From the NCBI GenBank assembly GCA_037957365.1, contig JARHVA010007804.1:423501-487500 (forward strand): 64,000 nucleotides of DNA, in the 5' to 3' direction. Source of the stretch: Torreya grandis (lineage: Eukaryota > Streptophyta > Pinopsida > Cupressales > Taxaceae). Each line of letters opens with the position of its first letter. Within the stretch, counting starts at the first letter, position 1. The notes beneath the pieces were generated by a model that was not told where the DNA came from, did no database searches, and saw nothing but the letters and a program-made list of their open reading frames with translations. Positions 22,901 through 35,199 of this stretch are shown piece by piece. The position numbers and the translations under genes are program-made.

Positions 22901-24158
22901 AAAAATTCATTGTTTCATCTCGATTTTCTTCCTTCTTGATTGCTCATAGACTTTTTGATAGATCCTTATCCTTGTTATGTTTTTACTTAAGTTAGAGGAT
23001 GATGATGTTGAAAAATGAGATGTTCCATGGCCTAATTATTTATTTCTACCACTAGATTAATCAATAATTTTTTTAATAGGACTCAAATGTGGTGTATGGG
23101 TGGTTGTACTGCATATTGTTTTAGTTTCAAGAAAGGGTCCACTAACCATTGTTTGCACTTATTTCTCTTCTTGTCTCTCTTCCCATGTTTTATCCTCAAT
23201 GAATTAAACATATCAAATAAATAAAATCTCCTTGGTGATTCAATTATATTACTATTAATCCTTTGATTTATCTCCATACCTAATGAAAATACACTTCTCT
23301 CTTTTGTCATCTCATTATCATCTTTGTTATTTGGGAACATGTGTATATTCCACACATCTAAATATTAGGCTTCCATCTTCTCCATGCTTACCAAAAAGTC
23401 ATATCCCTAACACACTTATTTGTAAAAATATTTAGAAAATATATGTCTATTTATATACACTCATCCCAAAATTCATTAGATAAACCTTTCACCTTTAACA
23501 TCATTCTTACAATCTCTTTGATGTTTTGGTTCTTCTCAGGTATACCTTTTTTATTCAATGTATACCTCACTATAAATTTATTATTTATGCCATGGTCAAT
23601 GAACAAATTCATAAATTGATTTGATATGTAGCCTCCCCCTATATCTATTCCCAATTTTTTTTGTAATGGCCACTTTGGTTCTCAACAATGGTCTTGTATT
23701 TCTTGAATGTTTCAAATGAATTTGATTTGTTCTTCAACAAATACACTCATGTCTTTCTACTAAAGTCATCTATAAATACACATTATTGAATGAGTAGGTA
23801 TTTTTCATAGGACCACATAAATATGAATGAGTTAACTTATTAGTATCTCTTTCTCTAAATGACTTAATAATGGAAAATACACTCATGTGTTTCTTCCCCA
23901 AATTATGGTTCTCCACACTTTGTTCGGTTGTTCTATGAGGGTTCTCCATCTCACCATTTACTTATTTTTAATAATTTTCAACCCAAAAAAACTTAAATAC
24001 CCATACCTTAGGTGCCAAAGTGTATAATCATCTACTATGACCATTTTGAATGTTGTTGTAATCTCACTTTACGTCTTCAAAGGAAAAAACATATTAGTTA
24101 TCATATTGAGTACTAAAATATACTTATTGTATCAGCTCCTATCATAAGTGATGTATTC
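22901..24158 (-). pseudogene. TE-C unit 1 integrase (interrupted upstream by TE-D)
   Basis: This is copia integrase on the - strand. LWHLRYGYLSFFGL near 24,035-23,990 is the gag-pre-integrase zinc region, where H-x-R-x-G-H is usual but Tyr replaces the second His. The open stretch 23654-23451 reads GGGYISNQFMN, IDHGI, KFIVRYT, GIPEKNQNI and MMLKVKGLSNEFW, the catalytic core. The second catalytic Asp block (DNGGEY in the family) is decayed to DIGGGY. 23355-23083 is the linker toward RT, with a VFSLGME-like block. TE-D begins at 24,159, and the upstream protease continues from 32,394. Confidence 0.85.
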
Positions 24159-26484
24159 TCTATTATAGTTACAATAATTGATGGTGGGGGTGAATAAATT
24201 ATGAAAGATAATTTAAAATTCAATTCCAATCCTTTCAAACCCTTAAATAATCACCATAAGCATTCATAAAGCATACAAGTCATTCATAACAATGAGCAAG
24301 AAAGATAATGCAAAATCAAGCACACAACACATGAATTATGTGGGAAACCCTCATGGGGAATAAAAAACACTATAACTCCTACAAACACATGGAATAATTG
24401 TCCTATAAAATGTTCATAAACGTGAGACATTTTAGTGAAGTACCCACTTCACAAGGAGAACCCAACTCTAAGCATGGACAAGCACCAACTTGTTCTAGAT
24501 GTTGAGCACCCACACAAGATCTATGAAATCAATAGATATATAACTCTAATTGCCTTTCAATCTGATGGAGAAACAATGTATAACATCTCTCTTTCAACCC
24601 TTCACACTTTCTCAAGCTTGCACACACAAGCAATGAATCCAAAACACCCTTTTGGATCACTCTATAACTCTTCACTCATCCTCAATCTTTAATTCTATAA
24701 GTACACTATTATGAAATCATAATTATGACCTACAAGTCATATTCACAATTCTCAACCTACTCTCTTCTTCAATCCATCTAGTAGGAACACTTATTCTCTA
24801 TTGTTTTCCTCACAATAAAATTGAAACCATCACCTTTGATTTCTCTCTTTATAGAGACTTCATGAATATCATCTTATTATTTGGCCATAAGACTTACCTT
24901 AACCCTTAAGACTTAGATCACATAAATACATAGTTAAATACCACCCTCATAGGTTGAACATGGCATTCATGGGTCACCCTTAAGTAGTTACACCTTTTAA
25001 ATAGGCCTTAGTAGCCCTTATAGGTCTCATGGATACCTATTCACCTATTTATCACTTCACTGAGAAATTTAGGAAAAAAAGAACACTTCAAAATGCATAG
25101 GTATATTCAAAATGACCCCTAATACACCTTAAAGTGATTACATCCATTAATACTCTCCTCTAAATATGTACAATCTACTCAAACATTAAGTCTTGTATAC
25201 AATAACACCATGAACAAACAAATAATCAACTTCTAAGCATTTTTTCATATTGAAGATGGATTGGTCAAACCCAAAAACATCACATAGATGGTCATAATGG
25301 ACTATAAAATATTATATAATTGATAAATCATCATGAAACATCCAACAAACATCAATACAAACTTAAACATCCTTCTGAGCCACTTGTAGAAGATGGTCAA
25401 ACACATAGTCAACTTTGGATCTAAATAACTATAAATATACGAATATCAAACCTTCCAAACAAATTTGATGTATGAACCTTATATTCCTTTATATATTTTA
25501 TTTTTATACCTCTATAAAATTCATCATACATTAAAAGTTATATCTTAAATAATACAGACTCATTTTCCTTTGTTAATTTAAATTCTAACGGTCACTATGT
25601 AATGCAAAAATGTTAGACACATGTCTTCATCTCGTGCCCCCCTAAAAAAATGATCAAATAATCTCCATCAATCTCCTTGGGAGTCTTTTGGTCTTTTATT
25701 TCAATTGTTTACCATTGATATTTGATCCATGCTTCTGATATTCTGACACTTGGTAGTCTCATGTGCTTTTTGTGTCCCCTACTATCAATTTGCAAAATGT
25801 GTTTATGCCACTTGGTAGTCCCACATGCAATATTAGGATCATTTTACTTATTGACCTCATGATCATCATTAGATGTACATTTTTGTAATTTAACTCATGT
25901 CATTAGATATTTATCTACATGCTATTGATCCTTAATCTAAATTATTAATCTGATTGAGCTAGATTTTGACATTTGGTAGCCCTATTTAAAGCTCACTCGA
26001 TATTTAAAATTTGTCTCGGTATGGGAAACACTACAATTTACCTGGAAGGCCAAATTTTTACCTCAATATATTTTTATACACATAACCTTATGGAATAAAA
26101 CTTGGACCATATAAACTAGGCTCAAACTTGAACACCACCATGTGATCAACTCCTTATGATACTTCAACATGTGTGAATGTTGACATAATCAATTTACTCA
26201 TTCACCCTCATTTGCAAAGATGACTAGGAGAACATAGACATTCATATGACTACTTTGATGAATTATTTTCACTTTCATAATTAGTTAAAACACACATAAC
26301 ACCCCATATGGTCTATGCAACATGAAATTAACAATAAAAACATTCTTTATCATCCCAAAGACTTGCACACATGATATGCACTCTCAAATCCACTTAAAAC
26401 CTATCACTTTATCATTAATGCATTATTTACTTAGATCACCTTAACATCAATGAAAATTAATTCATATCAATAACATGCTCAACA
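24159..26484 (-). repeat. TE-D 3' LTR
   Basis: It is 2,326 bp and collinear with 30,111-32,393. Shared blocks include ATTCCAATCCTTTCAAACCC and CATGAATTATGTGGGAAACC near the left end, and ATGCTCAACA at the right terminus. Short open stretches inside it (for example 24,435-24,692) have no counterpart protein. Confidence 0.88.
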
Positions 26485-26500
26485 ATATCCTCCTTTATCA
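26485..26500 (-). promoter_or_regulatory. TE-D polypurine tract
   Basis: Read on the - strand, AAAGGAGGATAT lies directly before the LTR terminus TGTTGAGC. It is the plus-strand priming site for an element in - orientation. Confidence 0.65.
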
Positions 26501-27689
26501 TTTATGGAAAACACCTTTCAAAATGCTCTCTCACAAGGTGAACAACACTTTCATTCTAAAATTTTCTCCCCCTTTTCCTTTAATGATAAAGGGTATCTTC
26601 TTCAAAATGCCAAATTTATCCTTGGACCTAAAAATAATCATAGAGCTTATAAATCTCCCCCTAACATCATGCTTATCTTATATAACCTATTTTGAAACCA
26701 TAATCAACCATACAGGCTCCTTGGAATTGAAACACCTCACATATGCTCCCCCTTTGACATAATGATAAAATTGGAACCAACTGATCCTAAGGACCTAAAA
26801 ATACTTCAAGGACCAATAATAGGAAATAACCACCTCAAAGAGATTATACAAACTCCCCTTATTGCTGTGCATACTATTTTTTACTAGATCTTCATAGTCT
26901 TGCTTATTGAAAACACACCATCTTAACCATACCTCGCTATATGAAGAAGAAACACAAAATATCAAGAAAATGGGAGTGATCACACTTTATGAATATTGAG
27001 ATAGATTCCTTCTAAGTCTCCTGACCTTAGGCTCCTCTTTATCACCTTCAGAAGATCTTTAGTCATGAAAAATTACATGATTACCTTCAAATTTTATCTC
27101 ATAATATAACACCATGATCTTCAATAGATGTTCAAGACACTCTTAAAACAAGCTTACATTCATACTTTATGATTTGACCTATGGATCAAGCATACAAAAT
27201 TTGAATATATTTTTCTCTTAGAACCAATGTCCCTGAATAGGTTTTTTGAAAATTTTCATCACTAATCCATTGGAGTAAGCTTATGAACTTGTTGCTCTCC
27301 TTTTTATACTAATATTAGAATCTAGTTCATCACCTAGATCATGCACACTTGCTTCTACATATGACATATGTCTCTTAGGAAGCATAGATAGAGACACCCA
27401 TTTGTCATGAGAGACTAACAATCCCAAAATATATGAAACTGCTACATCTCCATACACTTACTTGACTTGAAGTCTTGCTTCATCATTAGTTTGACTTTGA
27501 ATTAGTCCTTAACCTTTTATTTTTAACTCAGAGTCCCACTTGATCTTCTTGTCCATTTGGACAGATAAAGATTGATCTTTGATTCTTGGACTTGTTTCCT
27601 ATTCTATCGTGAAAAACAACCCATTCACGTCCTTGAGTCTCCATTCATTATAGATTATTTTATTTATGTTAGGATTGATTTTATTTGAA
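26501..27689 (-). other. TE-D noncoding region between gag and 3' LTR
   Basis: In an autonomous copia element this interval would hold protease, integrase, RT and RNase H. I see none of their motifs on either strand. Open stretches at 26,475-26,762 and 26,795-26,983 match nothing I know. Confidence 0.6.
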
Positions 27690-30060
27690 GTAATAAATTT
27701 ACCATTCCTACATAACCTTTCTATGTGACCTCTCTATTGACACTTGTAGCAAACCATATTTCTTAATAAAAACTCATTGTTTCTTACCTTATTAGGATAG
27801 AATCTTGAAATGTGCCCATGTCATAGAAACTATAGTATTCAACTTCATTTACACCACTTTAATGATAATTCATATCATAATTTGAAACAAATTAATTCCT
27901 TAAATGTCTTTTACATTCTTTTGACCTATGACCACACTAATTATAAGAGTAACATTAACTATTGAAACTTGCATACCACAAAGCATTTGGTTGTCTAATA
28001 GAATTAGTTTTCAATATGCTAGTAACATCATTTATTGATTGATCGTTGACCTTTAAGGTTTGATTCTTCTTATTCATGTTAGCCTTAACTTTGTCTTGAG
28101 TTATAACCTTTTTTTCCTTTTTGAAACCTAGACCAGATCTATCACTTGTAGACATTTGATTACTCAAAATGTTGTCAAGATCATTAGCACTCTTTTCAAA
28201 CTTCAAAAAATATCTTACCTTTCTATATACCTTCTCCAACTCTAACTTTAAGGACTCAATTTAAATCATATACCTGGAGAATTCATTTTCTTTTTTTTTA
28301 GGGTTGTAGACATAGTTTTCAATAGAGTATTGAGATTCTTGATTGTATCTTCATGCTCCCTGCTATCATCATTTATTCTTACCTTAAACACATTAAATTG
28401 CTCCTTATAGTCCTTGATTTGTGACATAATCTTGTTATTTTTCTTCTCAATATTTAGATATTCAAGAGCATTCATAAATCTAGACTCATTATCTACCTTA
28501 GTTTATTTATTATTTGAATCATCAGTTGCATCTTTATATGTCATGAGACCATCTCTTTTAGAGCTGATTTTTTCTAACCTCTGATATGTTTCAAGCTTGA
28601 TCATAGCTTGATTTAGTCTAATCTATAAAGACTCTATCTATGATTAATACATGGTACATTATTCATCCCTACTCTTTACCTCTTCATCAAGAGTATAAAC
28701 CTGAGTTTCAATATATTGAGTGATCTCATCATGCTCCTTAGCTTTGTTACTCAACCTTCCTTCAACAAAGGCCAATTTTTTCCTCATATGATTTGATCAA
28801 GGAATCTTGTTTTCTATTTTTACCTTGTAAGAGCATCATCTCTTCCATATTATTCAGATATTTGTCTTCAATAATGACTATCTCATCTTCTTCCTCTAAG
28901 ATATCTCTTCTAAATAAATCTTTACTTAAATAACATTCACCTTCATCATCACTAAGATCCATGAATAAAGTCTCCTTCTCCTCATTATGAAATTAATCAT
29001 CACTATCTGATGTGTTTTCTTATTCTTCTACATATGAGTTGCTATCTTATTCATGGTAAAGGCGCTTACTGCCTTTGTATGAATCCTTTCCATTTATATT
29101 ATTTAAGAATGTTTTGTACTTGTTATGACCCTCATATTTCTTGTGTTCATCCTCATGAGATTCCTTATGATCTTCTTTATGTTTAGACTTGCCTCTATTT
29201 GAGCATCTAGCTACAAAATGACCAACTTTACCACATAAAAACCATTTAAAAGGAAGTTTCCATTAATACTTAACTAATCTTACATTCAATTTCCTTACAA
29301 TCAAGGATTCAAGTTGATCTTCATTAAGGTTAAAGTCTTCAAGACTTAAATTGTTCTTTCTAGATTTTCTCCTTGATCACCTTGAAGGCTGCTTCCTTAT
29401 TAGGAGGTCTATCCTCATTAACTCTCATCTCATAGGTAGTAAGGATCCCATGCAATTAATCCATCTTCATCTAAGTTAGATCATGACTTTCTTATACAAT
29501 AGATACTTTTGAATCAAATTTAAGAGTGAGAGACCTTAATAAATTTTAAACTATAATAGCTTCTTCAATCTCTCTAAGACCTTTGGTCATGTTTTCTATC
29601 TCATCAAAACTTATAATATAGGATGCAATAATGTCTTTTTCCTTCATTTTGAGGCCCTCAAATTTCCTTTGATAATTTTTTAATTTAACCAACTTAACTT
29701 TTAAATTTCCTTCATAGATAGTTTGTAATTTAGACAACTTAACTTTTGAATCTCCTTCATAGATAGTTTTTAATTTGACCCAAAGTTCCTTGGCATAATT
29801 ACAATGGATAACCTTGGTGAACTTAGTATCCAAAAGACCACAAATGATGGCATTAATTACCTTTGAATTGTTTTCACTTAGCTTCTTACTAGTTGCACTA
29901 GTTGGTGTAGTATAACCATTCATAATGGATTTCTAAATATAAAAACCTATAGACATGATGCATGTCCTCATTATTACACTCCAAGAAGAATATAATATAC
30001 CCATTGAATAGCGATGCTTTCTAAACCTTGCATATGTTGACTTCTCATATTGTACCTTAG
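27690..30060 (-). pseudogene. TE-D gag with several CCHC zinc knuckles
   Basis: This is a copia-type gag in pieces. From about 29,970 it reads SIGFYI, stop, KSIMNGYTTPTSATSKKL. The open stretch 29923-29546 continues VINAIICGLLDTKFTKVIHC, AKELWVKLKTIYEG and LKMKEKDIIASYI, the UBN2/gag family of plant copia. Zinc knuckles follow: FLCGKVGHFVARC near 29,220 (first Cys lost), CGHRSKECK near 27,930, and CYKCQ, stop, RGHIERLC near 27,745. Between them, open stretches 28962-28762, 28475-28266 and 28239-27955 are Lys/Glu/Asn-rich and look like coiled coil. Many stops and frameshifts occur. The length is like that of known long copia gags. Confidence 0.82.
29691..29779 (-). repeat. 45-bp in-frame tandem duplication in TE-D gag
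   Basis: Units starting AACTTAACTTTT at 29,691 and 29,736 repeat with a few mismatches. They encode two copies of a 15-residue block around TIYEGDSKVKLSKLQ. The step preserves the frame, so it could predate the loss of function. Confidence 0.85.
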
Positions 30061-30096
30061 ATCACCTTCAAGTGGTTAAACTTTCAAAGAAGGTAT

Positions 30097-30109
30097 GGAT
30101 CTGATACCA
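30097..30109 (-). promoter_or_regulatory. TE-D primer-binding site (initiator tRNA-Met type)
   Basis: The - strand sequence TGGTATCAGATCC lies next to the LTR. It matches the TGGTATCAGAGC site common in plant copia elements, apart from the 3' bases. Confidence 0.88.
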
Positions 30110-30110
30110 T

Positions 30111-32393
30111 TTATTATAAGTACAAACACTGAGGTGGGGGGGGGGGGGGGGTTAAGCAGTGATGCAAGATAATCCAAAATTAAATTCCAATCCTTTCAAA
30201 CCCTTAATTAATCACAACATGCATTATAAAAGCATATAAGCGATTCATAACAATGAACAAGAAAGATAATTCAAGATCAAGCACACAACACATGAATTAT
30301 GTGGGAAACCCTCATGGCAAATAAAACCCATTCTCAATCCTAAAAACACATGGACTAATTGTTCTATAAAATGATCACAAACATGAGACCTTTTAGTGAA
30401 TCAACCACTTCGCAAGGAACACCCACCCATAAACATGAAAAAGCACTACTTTGTTCTAGATGTTGGGTACCCACACAACATCTATGGAATTAATTAGCTC
30501 TATAACTTTGATTGCCTTCAATATAATGGATAAATAATTTATAACACACACAAACAATGCATCTAAAACACCCTTTTGAATCACTCTAGACCTCTTCACT
30601 CATCTTCAATCTTCAATTATGTAAGTACACTATTATGACATATAGGTCATACAAACAATCCTCAATATTCTCTCATATTCAATCTATCTTCTAGGCACAT
30701 TTATACTCTTTTATTTTCCTCACAAAAATCTAGAAGCCATCACCTTTGATTTAACTCTTTATATAGCCTTCATGAATATCATCTTCTTGGTTAGACATAA
30801 TACTTGCCTTACCCCTTAAGACTTATAACACACAAAGATATAGTTTAGTACCACCCTCATAGGTCTATGATAAAAATCATGGGTCACCCTTTAAAAACTA
30901 CACCTTTTGAATAGGCCTTAATAGTTCTTATAGGTCTCATCAAGACATATTCACCTCTTTATCACGTCACCGATCAATTTAGGAACACAAGACCAATATC
31001 AAATGCATAGGTCTATTCCAAACAACCCTTAAGACACCTTCAAGTGATTATATCCATCACTATACTCCTCTAAATATGCACAAACTAATCAAACATTAAG
31101 TCTTATATACAAGAACACAATGAATGGATAAATAGTCATATTCTAAGCATTTGTTCATACTAAAGATGGATTGGTCAAACCTTCAAAATTCACACAGATG
31201 GTCCTAATATAGTTCAAAACATTATAAAATTGATAAATAATCATAAAGAATCCAAAAATCATCAATACAAAATCAAACATCCTTCTCAGGTGACTTTTAG
31301 AAGATGGTTAACCACACAATCAAATTTGGAGGTCAATTACTATAACTTTACAGATAGTCAAACCTTCTAACTAAATTTTTTGGATGTGCCTTAGATTCAT
31401 TTAAAAAATTAATTTTTATACCACTATCAAATTAATCATACATCAAATGTTTTATCTTAAATAATACATATTGGTTTTCCTTTGTTAATTCAAATTCCAA
31501 TAGTCACTATGTAATGCAAAAAATGTCAGATACATGTCTTCATCTCATGCCCCCTAGCAATATGATCAAATATGATCTATCAATATACTTGGGAGTCTCC
31601 TAGTCTTTAATTGAAATTATTATTCATTGATATTTGATCTATGCTTCTGAGATTGTGACACTTGGCAGTCCCGTGTGTCTTTTGTGTCTCTTACTGTCAG
31701 TCTCTAAAATGTGATTATGCCACTTGGCAGTCCCATGTGAAATATCAATGTCCTTTGACTTATTAATCTCATGTTCACCATTATATCTCAATCTTCATGA
31801 TTTAATGCACACTATTAGATCTTTATCTACATGTTATTGATCCTTAATTTGAATGATTGGTCCAATTGAGTTAGGTTTTGGCACTTGGCATCCCTATAGA
31901 AAGGTCACTCAATTTTGCAAATTTGGCTAAGTATGGGAGATATTGTAATCTATCTAGAAAGAAAACTTTGAACCTTAATATATTTTGATACACACAACCT
32001 TATGACTTAAAACTTAGACCATAGAAACTAGGATCAAACCTAAACACCACCATGTGATCAACTCCTTATGATACTACCACACATGCTAATATTGACATCA
32101 TCAATTTGCTCACTTAGCCTGATTTTCCAAGATGGCTAAAAGAACCTATACATTCATATGACTATTCTAATGAATTACTTTCACTTCCATAAGCACTCTA
32201 GGTACTCATAACAACCCATAGGGTCTCTACAACTTGAAGTTAACAACAACATTCTCTATCATCCAAAAGACCTACACACATGATATGAACTCTCAAATCC
32301 ACTTGGAACCTATCACTTTGTCGTTAATGCATTATGTACTTAGATCACCTTGACATCAATGAAAATCAATGCATCTACATAAAATGCTCAACA
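30111..32393 (-). repeat. TE-D 5' LTR
   Basis: It is 2,283 bp and collinear with 24,159-26,484. It carries a run of 16 G at 30,136-30,151, where the partner LTR has only five G, so the run expanded in this copy or in the assembly. It ends ATGCTCAACA. Confidence 0.88.
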
Positions 32394-33738
32394 TTATCCA
32401 TATTTAGAACTCATCTTATACCCCTTCTGGATAAGTTAGTCTATGTTAATTAGGTTGTGCTTCAATCTTGACACATAGTAAACATCTTTAATTTGCCTTT
32501 TATCACCTTGCTTGGTACAAATAGAGATGTTGCCTTTACCAATGATGGAGACCTTCTCATTTTTTTTGATATTTTACTATGATTTTATTGATTTATCTAT
32601 GTGATTAAAAATCTATTTGTTCACACTTATGTGGTTTCTACAACCACAATCCAAATACCACATCTCTCTATTATTTTGCTCAGCTATATTTCATGTTATG
32701 AACAAATTTACACATTTATCATTCCTATTAGGTTTAACCTATTATTCCTTGGATAAATTTGAGATTTTCCTATTCAAATGATACTCTTTATTTCTACACT
32801 CACTAGCATAGTGTCCATACTTATTGTAATAATAATATTTTACATTAGACTTGGCATACTTTTTTTATAGAACCACCTCTAGAAGTGTTACTATTCCTTC
32901 CTCTTCCTTTGGCATGTGATTATTGATGGTTATGTATTAAAATTTATTAGCTGCTATAAGTTATTACTCTACCTATGTTGCTTTGTCCTCTCCCCTTACC
33001 TCTCACATTAAGACTAAGTTGAAGGCTTATTTATGAGAAGAGATGTCAGACCTATTCAACCTTTGTCATTATCTCATTTATTATCATTTGTCTAAATTCA
33101 TTATACTCCTCAATTGTAACCACTATAGATTTACTTCTAATTATAAGTCTTCTTTACACCTTCTCTATGATTCTATGATCTTCAAGAGTGTCTATGTTTA
33201 TTTTAATTTTATTGATTAGGATCATTGTCCTTGAGAAGAAGTCATTGATAGATTTATTTTCATTCATCGTCAATGTTTCTAATTTCACTGTTAATAGCTA
33301 CAAGTTGACTAGATTCACCTTCTCACTACCTTGATAGGCATTTTATATAATATCCCAAGTTTTCTTAGAGTGAAAAATTGTTATTATCCTTGGAAAAACA
33401 TAATCAGCTAGTGCCATTTGGATATAACTAAGAGATTTGGCATCTTTCTTCCTATTCTCTTTCAAAACATTTATTTATGCTTAGATTTAGATAATTGAAT
33501 AATGTTAGGTATTAAATGTCATTTAAATTACCTTATACAAGATCCTATAGCTATTGTGAGAAAATAATTATCTTCATATTGATACACCATATGTCATAAT
33601 TCTTCCCTTCAAACGTAGGAGTTTTTTGTCATGAATTAGAACTACTTGTATCCATATCTAAAATACCCTATTAACCTTCGAGGATTCAATACCACTTATT
33701 GGAAGAACTAATACCAAAGCAGAAGACATAAAAAAATA
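32394..33738 (-). pseudogene. TE-C unit 1 gag and protease
   Basis: This is the 5' coding part of copia unit 1 on the - strand. Gag starts near 33,650 (MDTSSSNS) and reads FEGKNYDIWCINMKIIIFSQ. Blocks ENKSINDFFSRTM and DHRIIEKV (about 33,250-33,180) and RGKGRGQSN follow. The zinc knuckle near 32,850-32,800 reads YYYYNKYGHYASECR, where C-Y-N-C is expected, so both leading Cys are now Tyr. Protease follows with WYLDCGCRNH at 32,660-32,641 (DSG changed to DCG) and GDKRQIKDVYYVSRLKHNL. TE-D cuts the frame at 32,394. The gag beginning is duplicated in the tandem block to the right. Confidence 0.85.
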
Positions 33739-34232
33739 TAGATAATTGTATAATGTTAGGTATTCAATGTCATTTAAATTACCTTATACAAGCTCCTATA
33801 GCTCTTGTGAGAAAATAATTATCTTCATATTGATACACCATATGTCATAATTCTTCCCTTCAAACATAGGAGTTTGTTGTCATGAACTATAACTACTTGT
33901 ATCCATATCTAAAATACCCTATTAGGCTTCAAGGATTCGATACCACTTATTGGAAGAACTAATGCCAAAGCAGAAGACAAAAAATATAGATAATTGTATA
34001 ATGTTAGGTATTCAATGTCATTTAAATTACCTTATACAAACTCCTATAGCTCTTGTGAGAAAATAATTATCTTCATATTGATACACCATATGTCATAATT
34101 CTTACCTTCAAACATAGGAGTTTGCTTTCATAGACTGTAAATACTTATTTCCATATCTAAAACACCATATTAACCTTCGTGGATTCGATACCACTTGTTG
34201 GAAAAACTAATGCCAAACTAGAAGCCATGAAA
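33488..34232 (-). repeat. Triplicated LTR-end/primer-site/gag-start block
   Basis: Three tandem copies of about 250 bp start with TAGATAATTG at 33,488, 33,739 and 33,987. In - strand order each holds about 37 bp of the LTR end, a GTGGTATxGAATCC-like primer site (33,682-33,695, 33,933-33,946, 34,181-34,194), the leader, and the first 45 or so gag codons (MDTSS to the FSQ region). Only the right-hand copy adjoins the full LTR. Copies B and C are closer to each other than to A. Confidence 0.93.
34181..34194 (-). promoter_or_regulatory. TE-C unit 1 primer-binding site (LTR-proximal copy)
   Basis: GTGGTATCGAATCC on the - strand lies one base from the LTR terminus CAACA. It is a decayed TGGTATCAGAGC-type initiator tRNA-Met site. 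Confidence 0.75.
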
Positions 34233-34956
34233 AATATGATAGACCACCCTAATGGTAAAGCTCTATGAGACCATTAGAGCTATAAAACTATGGTGTAGGG
34301 TGGATCCTAACAGATCCTAGAGCTAATTTATAAGGTAGCAAACACAATAAATAGAAAATTTAAACATTATAACATGGGAGGTAAAGATTCAATTGAAATC
34401 ACACAAACTTTCATTTATTATATTACTTCTAAAAATCTATTAAAAACTAATTATAACTTCTAAACACCTACAACTATATCTATTACAAAAATGTTTACAA
34501 ATTATCCTTCTTCTTACATTCTATTGGATGCTCTATATATCACCATTGTATTTTGCTCTTACTCAATATACTGTTACTAAAAAGTGTCCTTAAATATTTT
34601 ATTATGCTCTTTCCAATATTGTTGTCCAAAAAACATTCCTTTACTTTGTTGTTTCTAATCTACGTTCTCTCACTTGTACACTATTATGTTGTATTATTAT
34701 TCTGACTTCTACTACTGCTACTACATGTTTTTCTCTTTTAATCATGTTTGATGCACTTCTATTTATTCCACATGCCAATTGTTTTTGGTCTCATTCACAT
34801 TTTTGTCTTTTAGCCACCTAATATGTGTTTTCCCCTAGCTTTAACAGTTTAGGATGAAAATCTGAATTCTATGCATTGAATATGTTTAGTGGGTGATGAG
34901 AGACTCAAGAGACAAGATAGGTAGGTGAAGGGAAAAGATTAAAATATTAAAAAAAA
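34196..34956 (-). repeat. TE-C middle LTR (761 bp), shared by both units
   Basis: It starts TGTTGGAAAAACTAATGCC and ends in an A-rich terminus before TCCCCATTATTCTT (a - strand purine tract). On the left it abuts unit 1's primer-binding site, so it acts as unit 1's 5' LTR. On the right it abuts the end of unit 2, so it acts as unit 2's 3' LTR. Confidence 0.85.
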
Positions 34957-35199
34957 TCCCCATTATTCTTGACCTTCTTACCATGATCAATTGAGTGATT
35001 CCTAATCCATAAATCACATTGAAAGCTTCCTTTTTGATTAATTGGTTAGATCTTGAGCTATCCTAAAGCTATACTGGTGAAATTTGGAACTAGTCTGATA
35101 GACTTTAGAATGAGACTAGTGGAATCTATAGCTAGTCTGATGGACTCTAGATCCAACTTGTACAACTTTGGAGATAGACTATATGTCTCTAGATATAAC

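Larger units (their letters stand above)
24159..32393 (-). mobile_element. TE-D: gag-only copia-like LTR element nested in TE-C
   Basis: This is an 8.2-kb element with two 2.3-kb LTRs, a TGGTATCAG-type primer-binding site, a purine tract and only gag-like coding on the - strand. No protease, integrase, RT or RNase H is visible in the 3.6-kb internal region, so it would need proteins from a related element. It interrupts TE-C unit 1 between protease (resuming at 32,394) and integrase (ending at 24,158). Unit 2 near 49,540-49,600 shows the uninterrupted form. Flanking pentamers TATTC and TTATC are similar but not identical. Confidence 0.85.

Noticed and set aside
33488..34232. CRISPR-like direct repeats
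   Set aside because: Units are about 250 bp without spacers and consist of retroelement leader and gag sequence.
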